NCBI GenBank assembly: GCA_000151295.1
Contig: GG745347.1
Span: forward strand, 782,976 to 846,975
Origin: Allomyces macrogynus ATCC 38327
Lineage: Eukaryota; Blastocladiomycota; Blastocladiomycetes; Blastocladiales; Blastocladiaceae
Direction: 5' to 3'
Length of the DNA stretch: 64,000 nt
Positions 22,317 through 33,764 of the stretch are shown piece after piece (within the stretch, counting starts at the first letter, position 1; each line of letters begins with the position of its first letter). Under the pieces are notes generated by a model. That model ran no database searches, was not told the DNA's origin, and saw only the letters and a program-made list of their open reading frames with translations. Made by a program: the position numbers and the translations under genes.

Positions 22317-24365
22317 ATGTTCCTGACGGGGGCGCTCCGCACGACGGCGGCACGCCGTGCCGTGCCGGCCACAGCCGCTCGGCTCGCGCGCGCGCGCGCC
22401 TACCACCTGCACCACGCGCAAAAGGATGGTGTGCTCGCCGACACGATCGACAAGACGGCGCCTGAGTTTGAGGAGAACGCGCAGCGCATGCGCGCGCTCG
22501 TCGATGACCTGAACGCCAAGACGGGCGAGATCAAGCTCGGCGGTGGCAAGGTTGCGCGCGACCGTCATTTGAGCCGCAACAAGCTGCTGCCGCGCGATCG
22601 GATTGACAAGTTGTTGGATCGCGGGTATGTTGGCGTTGGAGTGATCTGGGCAATGGAAGGGATCGCGATGGCAGCTGACGGTGGAGAATGAACGTTTGTA
22701 GATCGCCGTTCCTCGAGCTCTCTCAGTTTGCTGGGTACCAGCTCTACGGTGAGGACCACGTCCCGGCAGGTGGGATCATCACGGGTATCGGCACCGTGAA
22801 CGGGTACGCTCTCATTTCCCAATCTGCAAATTCTCGGTCCACGTCGCGGTGATCGATCCTCAACTCTCCGCGCCCTTCTGCACGTAGCGTCAAGTGCATG
22901 ATCGTCGCCAACGACCCGACGGTCAAGGGCGGCACCTACTACCCGATCACCGTCAAGAAGCACCTGCGCGCCCAGGAAATCGCGCAGCAGAACAAGCTGC
23001 CGTGCATCTACCTCGTCGACTCGGGCGGTGCCAACCTGCCGCGGCAGGCCGACGTGTTCCCGGACGTCGGCCATTTCGGCCGCATCTTCTTCAACCAGGC
23101 CAACATGTCGCGCGAAGGCATTCCGCAGATCGCGGTCGTCATGGGATCGTGCACGGCCGGTGGTGCCTACGTGCCGGCCATGGCCGACGAGTCGGTGATC
23201 GTGCGCCGCCAAGGGACGATTTTCTTGGCGGGGCCGCCGCTCGTCAAGGCCGCGACGGGTGAGGAAGTGTCGGCTGAGGATCTGGGTGGTGCTGATCTGC
23301 ACTGCAAGACGTCGGGTGTGGTACGTGTCGCAAGCCTTAAATGGCGATCCCAGTTTTGTCCACCAATTCACTCATCATCGACGCTGTCACTCCACTCAAT
23401 TAGACCGACCACTACGCGCTCGACGACACGCACGCGCTGACCATCACACGCCGCATTGTCGCCAACCTGAACGTGCCACCTTCCGCGGCCAACCCGGCGC
23501 GCGACGTGGCTGCGCCGCTCTACCCAGCCGAGGACCTCTACGGTATTGTCGGCGACAACCTCAAAAAGTCGTTTGACATGCGCCAAGTGATTGCTCGGAT
23601 CGCCGACGGGTCTGAGTTCCACGAATTCAAGGCGCAGTACGGCACGACGCTCGTGACCGGGTTTGCCGAGATTTGGGGATACAAGGTCGGCATTATTGCC
23701 AACAACGGCATCCTATTCAGCGAGGCCGCGCTCAAGGGCGCGCACTTCATCCAGCTGTGCAACCAGCGCAACATCCCGCTCGTGTTCTTGCAGCATATCA
23801 GTGGGTTCATGGTCGGCGCTGCTGCGGAGGCGGGCGGTATTGCCAAGAATGGCGCGAAAATGGTCAACGCGGTCGCGACGGCGCAGGTGCCCAAGTTCAC
23901 CGTGTTGGTTGGTGGTTCGTTTGGGTGCGCATCTTCTCCACTCAATCCTGTCTCGTTTTCCTCGCCATTCATGCGCTGACCTTCCTTCTCCTCCCCCACT
24001 TCGATAGCGCCGGCAACTACGGTATGTGCGGCCGCGCCTACTCGCCACGGTTCCTGTGGATGTGGCCCAACTCGCGCATCTCAGTCATGGGCGGCGAGCA
24101 GGCGGCCGGTGTGCTCGCGCAGGTCACGCGCGACGCCAAGGCCAAGCGCGGCGAGCAGTGGTCGGCCGAGGCCGAGGAGAAGTTTAAGGCGCCCGTGATT
24201 GCCAACTATGAGCGCGAGGGCCACCCGTACTTTTCGTCGGCGCGGCTCTGGGATGATGGTGTGATCGACCCGAAGGACACGCGCGACGTGCTGGGTCTTG
24301 GGCTCGCGGTCGCGGCGCACTCGAAGAGCAAGAGCAATGATGGGTTTGGCGTGTTCCGCATGTAA
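22317..24365 (+). CDS. MCCC2: Methylcrotonoyl-CoA carboxylase beta subunit, mitochondrial
   Basis: Carboxyltransferase subunit of the biotin enzyme that carboxylates 3-methylcrotonyl-CoA in leucine breakdown. Five in-phase exons (22317-22624, 22702-22803, 22888-23320, 23404-23924, 24008-24365) encode 573 residues. The N-terminus is Ala/Arg-rich without acidic residues ([20 protein letters not shown]), a mitochondrial presequence. Family motifs include [97 protein letters not shown] and [20 protein letters not shown]. The two oxyanion-type glycine motifs for acyl-CoA and carboxybiotin are present. The biotin-bearing alpha subunit is not in the window. Confidence 0.97.
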
Positions 24366-24819
24366 GGCAGGCGAGGGGCCTGTGGTGCGGTTAGCCAGCG
24401 CGCAGCGTTGGTTGCGGCCATGGTGAGCGCGTGGAGGTGCTCGTTGGTGGCGGTTCGTAGTTTGCAATAGTGGATGTACAGTTGCTCGCCCGTCGGTGTC
24501 GTCGTCGTCGTCGCGCTGTCGTTTGTCGTTGCCCTGATCTGCGGCCCCAGCCCCTGCAAAAAGTCGCGCCCCCCCCCCCCCCCCCCCAAACCTAAAAAAG
24601 CAACTATGAAGGGTCCTGGGCCAAAAGAACAACTATAATTGTGGTTCTTGTCGGCCCCGCCCCTTTCTCTCGCACCGTTCTTGTGTGTTCTTTTGTCATA
24701 TGCTTTGTGATATTGTTTCTGATCTCGCATGGAGTGCTTAATACAGATATATTTTGTTTCGACTCCATTACGCCGTTATCTGACTTTACAGTTGCGGCCG
24801 AGAACCCAACCTTCATGCT
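24366..24819. other. Convergent spacer with a poly-C run
   Basis: About 450 nt between the carboxylase stop and the 3' end of the truncated receptor copy. It contains about 17 consecutive C residues near 24571-24587, followed by AT-rich DNA. No gene is seen. The left breakpoint of the truncated receptor copy lies at its right edge. Confidence 0.45.
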
Positions 24820-26310
24820 CTAGTACCCAACCACGCTCAAGAACACGATTGCGACCGGCGGGCGGTCGACGGGAATTGCCGTCGAATCGCCATAGAAAAT
24901 CGGGTCAGCGAGCTTGTCCACCGACCCACTTGGCGTCATGACATGTGCGACGCGAGCCGAGTTGTTGTAGATGGTCATGATCTGGCATTCGCGACTGGAA
25001 CCAGCCCGGTTAAAACCTGTCGAGCAGAGCGGAAAACAGGTGGCGAAACACGCACACGTCGCTTCCTGTCGGCAAAAACGTCAACGAGCCCGTCGTTCCG
25101 TTGAACGGCACCAAGAAATCAACGACGGTGGCCGGGTACGAGTGCGTCTGGACCGCCGCGTCGCTGTAGAGCGTCGTCATCTTGTTGAATCCTGGATGGC
25201 AAGAAGAGGATGGTCAGTCGACGCACGTGAAAACAGGGCGCACGCAGGGGTAAATACCGTTGGCGAGCGCAAGGAGGCAGTCGTAGTACGTGAGCGCAAA
25301 TCCTGACACCAATGACTCGGGCCGCGACGGGTACTGGGCCAAGTGCTGCGACCGCAAAGTCTGGTACTGCGGCGTCGAGTGGTCCCCGCGCAAAGTCGAA
25401 AACAGCATCCCATCGGCCAAGCATCGGTCGGTTTCCGTGGCCGAATTGTCGAGGTAGTTGTACATGGTGTGCGTTCCGACCTGGAGGAAACAGTACGCTG
25501 GACGGTGAGCTGCCGGCATGAACCACAACAAGGACCGGGTCGAGCCGCATAAAGACGCGCACCCAAACCCTGTCGGCGACCATGCCCTTGGCTTTTGCTC
25601 GCCGCAGAATCAACTTTGCGTCGCTTGGGAGCCCGAAAAACAGAATGATCTTGGACTCACTGGCAAGAATCGTTTCGAGGTTGACGATGAAATCGGTCGT
25701 GCCGGGCAAGTACTGCTGGAGCGAGTACAGGGACACGCTGAGCTGGTCGGCCGCAGTCGAGAACGTTGCCGAGACTACCAAAAGAAGCTGAGTACAACGA
25801 GTGATCCGCGGCGAGTTGGCACGAGGGATACGGACGCGACTGGCCGTACGGGTCCGCGACAGCAATAACGTTCATGGCGCGCCACGACATGGACGCGGCA
25901 AAGTGCGCGCCTTGCTGGTTGTCGTTCTGGAAACGCAACGCCGTTAGCAAATGACCCTTTTTTGCGCGCGGATGAATGGACAGAAACAGCACCGGAGTCG
26001 GCCGAAAGAAGAACGGGAAATCAATCTTGTTACCGATATCCATGGACGAGGCGAGACCGCAGCGCCAGAGCCGGCGATTGTTGGTGGCAAGAGCGGCACC
26101 TAGCGTCACACGCGACGCGCACTCGCCCACGAGCGCATGGACCGTCTGCTGGCTCGTGACGTTGAGGAACACGTTCATGGCGTTGACGCGCACGCCGCCC
26201 GTATCCTGGAACAAAGGCTGGTAGCTGTGGTTCGGATCGATGGCGTTCATGGCCGGCGGCGCGACGAGCGAAGCGCGCGGCCGTATTTGCGGTAGTCGGT
26301 CATGCTGGTC
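24820..26310 (-). pseudogene. Receptor copy 1: ectodomain only, truncated at both ends
   Basis: Paralogue of the three receptor genes to the right, keeping their exon structure for the ligand-binding ectodomain. Visible pieces are AIDPNHSYQPLFQDTGGVRV, NVTSQQTVHALVGECASRVT, FRPTP spliced to NDNQQGAHFAASMSW, LYSLQQYLPGTTDFIVNLET, GTHTMYNYLDNSATETDRCL and FLVPFNGTTGSLTFLPTGS. The first exon (signal sequence and LPLSDP strand) is missing. The last exon leaves homology after DRPPVAIVF and stops 6 codons later (LSVVGY, stop), where intact copies enter helix 1. The open frames and splice signals it retains are intact, so it may still yield a soluble product. Without a start and signal exon, pseudogene is more likely. 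Confidence 0.75.
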
Positions 26311-26524
26311 TGCTGGTCTTTGATCGTGCACGGACGTTAGATATGGCAGTCGACGCGGTCGACGTTTCGCGGCGCGGACATGCTGTGGTTGGTTGGGGGT
26401 TGGGGGTTGGGGGCTGGGAAGCGACACGGAAAAAGGACAAACGTGGCAGAAAGGCGATCGCAAGCTGAGAAATTTGGCTCTGCATGTTTATCCCGTACAA
26501 CAAAACTGCGTGCAGGCCGACCGC

Positions 26525-28484
26525 TCATTCGTCACGGCGCCGCGCAAACTTGATGGGCACGTCCGTGATCCGCACAGAGATGGCGCACGCCAGCGTTTCC
26601 GCTCCAATGGGCATGTCCGTCGTGAGCTGGTACCGGTGCACGATCCCGGCCACGAACAGGCGCAGCGTCATGAGCGCAAACTGGCGGCCAATGCACGCGC
26701 GTGGGCCAGCCAAAAAGGGCATGTACTCGTAGGTCCCGATCTGGCGTCGCCCGTTCACGATGCGCTCCACCGGCACGTCCGCGAGTCCAACGACCAGGTC
26801 AATCGAGTCCCAACGCTGCGGCTTCCACTCCATCGCGTCGTCGCCCCACACGAAGGGATCGAGGAGCATGCCGCGCTACAGGATCATGAATGGATGGGAG
26901 CGATCAATTTGATGGAGCGACCAGACACGAGAGAGTGAGAGCGCGAGTCAATTGGTACCGTCGGGATTTCAATCCGGAATCCTTCCGGCAGGTGGAGCGG
27001 GCCCAACGTGCTGGTCGGGATCGTCACCCCACCTGGGCCGGCATTGCGAGTCGAGTTCAAGGACGGCGAGTACATGCGCAGCGTCTCGTTGATCACGTTG
27101 TTGAGCTGCGGCAGCTTGAGCAGCACGTCGTAGTCGTCGAGCCGGACCGCCACGGCATCCAGCTCCTCAAACAATTTCTGCTGCACGTCCGGGTGCTGCG
27201 CAAGCATCAAGATGCACGCCTTGAGCGCCGAGGCCGTCGTCTCGTGGCCCGCCGCCAGGAACGTACGCAGCTCGCAGACAAGCTCGTGCTCGGTCAGGGC
27301 CTTGTCCTGGTTTTGCCGCAATAGCTCGTGAATCAGCATCACGCCGTCCAGGTTCTGCTCGGCATTGTGCAGCAGGTCCTTGATGAGCGTGCCCACCACA
27401 TTGCGCTTGATGACCTGCTTGGCGCGCGTTGGGACCCGGCCAATTGTGTTGGGGAACTGCAGACCAAGCATGAGCAGCAGGGACTCGTTGAGCACCTTGG
27501 CGCCCTCGTCATAGGCGCGCGAAACGGCCGATCCTCCAGGAGACAATGCATCAAAATTGTGGCTCATGGCCGTGCGGCCAATCACGTTCAGCGTCAGTTG
27601 GCTGCTCAAATCGTGAAAGGGCAACGACTGCGACGGCGATGAATGGTCTATGATCGCGTAGAGTTCGCCGAGCGACTCGAGCATCGCCGGGACGATCGGC
27701 TTGAGCGTTTTCATGTTGAAGAGCGGGTTGATGATGCGACGGTGGCGCTTGTGCATGTCCCCCTGCCACGGCGAATGGCACATCATGGTCAATGGAATCG
27801 ATCAGGCTCGGCGAGTTGCCAGATTCCCATTCTCGTTTGCGGTTCGTGGGCGTACCTGGGCCACGAGAAGTCCAGCATCACCCGTCACCATGCTAATAAA
27901 GCGGACCGTCATTTCGTTCTTGCGAAAACGGTACGAGTTCGACGACAGGATGAATTGCAGCGCCTTGGGGTCAGTCACGACAATCTTTGGGGCGCCCTAC
28001 ATAAATGGGACCACACGGATCCCTGAGTTTAGTGCACAACGTTGGCATTGCTGCCCTGCTGTCCCTGCCGAGAAAACCGCACCAGCGCGTAGCGGCAAAG
28101 CACGATCAGTGGCTCCTTGCTGGCACAACCGGCCCACCCATCAATCCCACCCTGGCCATGCAAGAGCGGCGCCATTTCCGGGCCGCGATGAACGCCGCGC
28201 GCGTGCGGGTTCGTCTCGAGCATGTGCCCCAGCAGGTACCGGTGCAGGCCGAACAGCCACCACTTGGTGCGTGTCAGTACTTGCTCGGGCACGCCTTGGA
28301 TCAAGAGCCGTCGAGCTAGGCGCGCATTCTGAGCCGCTTCCTTGGCAATGGCCGTGAAAATGAGGGCGACGAGTGCGGCCGAAATCGTGCGCAGGCTCGG
28401 GCGAGCTGCGAGGTGGCCGTACGTCTCGTTGGCCGCGCCGCGCAGCGTGTCGACAATGACGTGGGAGAGCTGGTTGCCGCCCAT
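26525..28484 (-). CDS. Cytochrome P450 monooxygenase
   Basis: Haem-thiolate monooxygenase, probably ER-anchored; the substrate is unknown. Four exons read in phase (28484-28041, 27996-27856, 27762-26959, 26875-26525), giving about 579 residues. Motifs seen: a helix-C-like GDMHKRHRRIINPLFN, the I-helix oxygen-binding AAGHETTASALKA, the K-helix ExxR in NNVINETLRMYSPSL, a PERF-like segment WKPQRWDSID, and the haem loop FLAGPRACIGRQFAL with its Cys ligand. The N-terminal exon has a hydrophobic stretch (TISAALVALIFTAIAKEA) that could anchor it. The first intron (28040-27997) is only 44 nt with a weak GTTGTG donor, and ATG 28484 is a best guess, so the N-terminus is less certain. It lies between receptor copies 1 and 2. 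Confidence 0.9.
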
Positions 28485-29179
28485 TTCTTGTCGTGCTGGT
28501 TGGTCCGCGTTGGAAGTGCCCTTGCGTTGGTTAGCGGGGTGGTGGAGTAAGAGGTTGAGAGGAAGCATAGGACGTGCAGGGCCCACGGATGGCAGCGCCA
28601 GACGCTAAGTGTCCAAGACGCGCCGATTCCTTTCGTTTATCGAGGACTTGATGCTGTGTGAGTTTGTGACGGGTTGATCGTGCGTTGGGAACTGTGCGGT
28701 GTATGTCCGCGGTTGCCATTCTGGTTTTTATTGCTGTGCTGATGTTCGCACAGCGACCGCCACCTGCCAATCTCTTCGTTCCGCAAGCGCCTGTTGTAAA
28801 ACAACGTGCACGTTCACCAGGCTCGCAAGTGAGTTGACCATCTTCCGAGGTGAGACGGTTCCAGCAAGTTTTGACAAATCGAAGCTGTTGTTACCATGGA
28901 GATTGCAAAATGGAAGCGTGACGCTGTGGTCTGGAAGGAAACGTGAGGGAAATGAGGCCGATGCATGACTGCATTACATGAATACCTGGAAGTTTGGACG
29001 TTGCCATCCCCATATTTTACAATGCGGGAATGCATTACTTTTGAGAGGTTTGATCGGCATTATCCACGACTGCCCATGTTAATCAAATGATACTATTGCC
29101 TTCCAGAGCACGATCAATGTCATCCAGTCCCGCTGCGCTAACGTCGACCCACGCGCGCAGACGCCCGTCTGCGCTGGGT
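28485..29179. other. Intergenic region between P450 and receptor copy 2
   Basis: About 700 nt of lower-GC DNA. It holds the P450 upstream region and the 3' flank of receptor copy 2. No gene or clear core promoter motif is seen. Confidence 0.4.
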
Positions 29180-32100
29180 TTACCCCACGACAGTGCGAAT
29201 GATCCGGTCCGAGTTAGCGCTCACGTGCACCTGCGACGGCGATGGCGACTGCGACGAGTTGCGCCCACTCGCCACGGCCGCATTTCCCGCCGCGCTATTC
29301 GTGCCGCCAGACGATGACGACGTCTGGCCCGTGCGCGATCCCGTCGACGTGATGACGCTTGCGACCGCCTTCAAGTAATGCGTCCACGAAGCCACTTCCT
29401 CGGGCCCGTTCATTTGCACGACCCACGCCGCGCCCGACGCGAGATGCACAAACTCGAGGCACGCGGGCGGCACGCCGGCAGGGGAGGCATCAAACCCAAG
29501 ACTTGTGAGTGGGATCGCGGCGGCCATGGGCTCGTCGTGATTCGCACCTGCAGGCGCTGCAACATTTCGCTTGCGCACCGAATTGCGCAATGTCGTACTC
29601 TTCCCGCTCACACTCCGCGCGACGCCAGCACCAGGTGGCGTTGGGCCAATTGCGACAAGGCCGCGTGGCACGTTCATGTAGACTTGCGTTGTGTGCCAGG
29701 TCTGCGTGAACCGCTCAAAGATCCCGAGCCCGCCGCCGCGGCGCAGGACCGGATACACGCCGTCGATTTCGGATCCGGGGGCGCTGCTGGCGGTGGTCGA
29801 CATGGGTTGCCCGGGCGATCCGGCGGTCGTATTGCAGCGTGGCACCACCATGGGTGATTCTCGGTCAGTCGAGGGACCCTTGGGACCCATCTGGAAATGG
29901 GTGTCGGTGGCCGATGTGAGCCCCGTCGACATGAGCGTCGTCGGCCTCGCGCTCTTGATCCGGTGCTCTATCCACACGGCCAAGATGAGCCGGCCGACGA
30001 GCGCCATGAACGTAAAGGCCACGGCGTAGAGCATGAACACGGAGCGAATGAAGTAGGCCGTGAGTGCAAACGACTCGATGGTCATGAGGCTGAGCGGCAC
30101 GATCACGACGCTGCACAAGAACACGTTCTGTTGGCGATGGCGCAAGTCAGTTTCTGAGGTATCGCGAAGTATGAGCAGAATTGCATGCCTGAGCCGCGTG
30201 CAAGATCCTGCAGGAAAAGGAAACTCAATGAGTCCAAATCCGAAGCGCGTGTGTGAGAAATGAAAATATGAATCGTTACGTACCAGGACGTCTCGCGGTA
30301 CGACGAATCGACGTTCCGCGTCTTGTACGCCAGGTACGACAACAGTAGCAGCATGACACCGTTGAAGGCAAACGACAACCCAAGGATCGCCCAATGACCG
30401 GCGACGTTCGTCGGGCGGCATTCGTAGTAGAACGATGTCTTGGTCGTGACAAGCGTCGGCCAAACGGGGAACGCGGCTATCCAAATCAGAAACAGGATCG
30501 CTTGGACCCCCATGACCATGGCCACGTTGCGGAACAGCACGTGCGACTTGAGCCCGCCCTTGCTGATGCGCGTACTATATTTCGAAAAGAAGGGTGGAGA
30601 GTGAGCACAAGGAGCGGGAAAGCGGGAGAGCGAAACCGCAACGCACTTGTCGAAAATCTACATTCGGTAGGAGAAAAGGATTCGCAGAAATGGGGTGAGC
30701 TCGAGCATAAAAAAGGGGATTAAGAAAGTATCAGCGGCGAGATGCACACCCGATAGATCTACACACACAAGAATGGGCCAGGATGACGAATATTAGTCGA
30801 TCTGTGTCACAAAGATGACCGAATACTCCGAGCGCGAAGATAAAAAACGGACCCGATACGTCTTGACAATCGCTGATGCAAACACCATTTCGTAGGCAAA
30901 CGTGAACACGACCGTCGATGCGTGGCATGCTGGCGCGCTCGGCACGCCGATCAGAATAAACTCGGAGGCGAGGATCAGGACGCAGCCGAGCGAGATGACG
31001 AGCAAAAACGGCAGCGACAATTGGCGAATCTGCTTTTCGGCGCGGTTGATGATAAGGAAAAACATGCCGCTAAGCATAACCAGGATCAAGAGCCCGCGAA
31101 TCACGGCCAACACTTGGACGCCCATGTCAGTCCATTGCGGGTACACGATGGCGAGCGGCGGGCAGTCGACAGGAATGGTCGTTGACCCGCCGTAGAAAAT
31201 CGGGTCGGCGACCTTGTCCACCGACCCGCTTAGTGTCATGATGTAGGCGACGCGAACCGAGTTGTTGTAAATGTTCATGATCTGGCATTCGCGGCTGCGG
31301 TAGAGTCGGTTGAGGAGCGGTCGAGCGAAACAGTTGAGAGCAAGGTGGCGAAACACGTACACGTCGCGACTTCCTGTCGGCAAAAACGTCAGCGAGCCCG
31401 TCGTTCCGTTGAACGGCACCAAGAAATCCGTGAGGGCGGCCGAATACGAGTGATTCTGGACGGCAGCGTCGCCGTAGAGCCTCGTCATCTTGTCGAATCC
31501 TGGACAGCATCATGAGAATGGTCAGTCAACGCACTTAGAAGCAGGAAATGGCGGTGTGCGCAAGGGCGAATACCATTGGCAAGCGCGAGGAGGCAATCGT
31601 AGTATGTGAGCGCGACTCCTGACACCAATAGCTCGGACCTCGATGGGTACTGCGCCAGGAACGAGGAACGCAAGGACTGGTACTGGGGTGTCGAATGTTC
31701 CTCGCGAAGAGTCAAAAACATCATGCCGTCGGCCAAGCGTCGGTCGGTATCCAGGGGCAAACTGTCCAGGTAGTTGTACATCGTGTGGGTCCCGACCTGG
31801 TCAAAAGAGACACGCGGAGCGGTGAGGAAACAGAAAAACGTGTTGGAAACCAAGTAAACACCAGCCCAAGCACGTACCCAGACCCAGTCGGGCCCAACCA
31901 TGCCCTTGGCTTTTGCTTGCCGTAGAATCAACTTTGCGTCCCACGGAAACCCGAAAAACATGACGATCTTGGACCTGCTGGCGAGAATCGTGTCGAGGTG
32001 CACAGAGAAATCGGTCGTGCCGGGCAGGTACTGCTGGAGCGAGTACAAGGACACGTTAACCTGGTCGGCCGAGGTCGAAAATGCGGCCGATACTAGCGAG

Positions 32101-32897
32101 TGAGGCTCCATGAGCATGAAGCAAAATCCGAGCTGATTCTAAACGAACGGTACGAACGTGACTGGCCGTACGGGTCCGCGACGGCGAGAATATTCACGGA
32201 ACGCCAGGACATGGACGCAACAAAGCGTGCTAAGAGCGCGCCTTGCTGGTTGTCGTTCTGAAATCAAAATGTAGTCAGTGACAGCGACCCTCATCGCTCG
32301 CGGAGAATGAACGCGAGCGTAACTGTTGTCGGCCGAAAGAAGAACGGGAAATCAATCTTGTTATCGAAATCCATGGACGACGAGAGGCCGCAGTGCCAGA
32401 GCCGGCGATTGCTGGCGGCGAGGGCAAGACCGAGCGTTACGCGCGACGAATATTCGCCCACGAGCGCATGGACCGTCTGCTGGCTCGTGACGTTGAGGAA
32501 CACGTTCATGGCGTTGACGCGAACGCCGCCTGTATCCTGGAACAAGAGCTGGTAGCTGTGGTTCGGGTCGATGGCGTTCATGGCCGGCGGCGCAACGCTC
32601 ATGGCCTCTTGGAAACTGCGGATGATGGTCGGGTTCGCGCCTGCAAGACGACCGACGCGTGAGCAGCCGAAATGAAGTTCTCACGTTTAATCATTCTCGC
32701 GGCGTACCGGGATCGGAAAGCGGCAGGAGGACCAGGATCGTCAAATTGGTCGGCACGGCTGCGACATTGTGCCATGGTTGGAGCGCCAACACTGCGATCA
32801 GGATCCACGCGAGCCAAACGAGTCCAAGGCGCCAGAGTTGCAGCGGCGCCGCCATTTGCCGTGACGGCGGGCGTGGTCTTGACTTGGCGCGCATCAT
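29180..32897 (-). CDS. Receptor copy 2: class C (GABA-B-like) GPCR with C-terminal PH-like domain
   Basis: Plasma-membrane receptor of about 940 residues in nine or so exons; first exons 32897-32708 and 32640-32324. Exon 1 is a signal/anchor helix (LGLVWLAWILIAVLALQPWH) followed by VPTNLTILVLLPLSDPG, the first strand of an ANF-receptor/periplasmic-binding fold that runs to about residue 440. Seven helices follow (about 445-685). Helix 3 has CHASTVVFTFAYEMVFASAI-VKTYRV, and SYLAYKTRNVD follows helix 5; both match GABA-B receptor signatures. The tail (about 755-880) has a PH-like fold: RRGGGLGIFERFTQTW, VYMNVPRGLVAI, IPLTSLGF, CLEFVHLASGAAWVVQM and a final helix EEVASWTHYLKAV with the invariant Trp. 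Ligand and G protein are unknown. The start at 32897 lies 98 nt after a TATA-like element. Confidence 0.85.
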
Positions 32898-32995
32898 GAA
32901 GAAAGGAAATATTGAATCGAGCCAGTAGAAGGTGCTATCACACTGTCGGAGGTTCGGGTGCGTGGAAGACAATGGCGACTCGCGGTCGGGTCTTG

Positions 32996-33004
32996 ATTAT
33001 ATGA
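32996..33004 (-). promoter_or_regulatory. TATA-like element of receptor copy 2
   Basis: Minus-strand catataatc, about 98 nt upstream of the ATG at 32897. An alternative upstream start near 32972 would leave only about 25 nt, so the element favours the 32897 start. Confidence 0.4.
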
Positions 33005-33764
33005 AGGGGCACTTGGCCAGCACAGAGCGGCGTTGCGAGCTACGTGTCTGACCAGGCCGTTCTGTGCGTGAGGCCGAAGAACCAGGTTGCCAACTCTCTA
33101 CTCCGCCCGTACTGGTCATCGACTGTTCGTTTTCGATCGCGAGCGCGGGATGCCTTCTATTTCGCCAACGCGGCGCGTCTGCTCACAACAGCGCCCGTCA
33201 CTTCGACGAAAGTCCCGGGCAGGGCAGCGTTCACGGCGGTTCGCAGTCCCATAATGTGACTCAAGTCGCTTGCGCATCGGAGAGCGAGCGCGGCCTCGGC
33301 GGCGCGTTGACATGGCGATGGGAAGGGCGCAGGCGTGCGGACGCGTCGGAAACTCGCTCATATGATGCAGCTTTCTGATTGCAGCAAGTTGTTGGTGGTC
33401 TCTTGCTGCCGGCCTGCTGGACGTGCTGGTCAGCTTGAACATGCCGCGGGGCAACGTGCGTCAATGTGATGATGGCAGGAGCGCTCACCAGCCCTTGTTG
33501 ATGGAACAAAGGACAAGCATACAATTCATTCCAAGACGTTAAGGAATGAGGTGGTGGGTTCCCATTTTGAAATTCAGCAAACGAGGGGATTTGACACTGT
33601 GGACTACGGCTGCCATGTTCTGTGCAGCCAATACCCTCGTCATTGATACACGACACCGACCTGGCCAGAATTTGTGGTATGTATCAAGCACGATCACAGT
33701 CCTCCAGTCCCACTGCACTCACGCGCATAGCGCACAGCCAATCGTCCCGCTCATGCTGCACCGG
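33005..33764. other. Intergenic region between receptor copies 2 and 3
   Basis: About 760 nt with no supported gene. It holds the upstream region of copy 2 and the 3' flank of copy 3. Confidence 0.4.
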
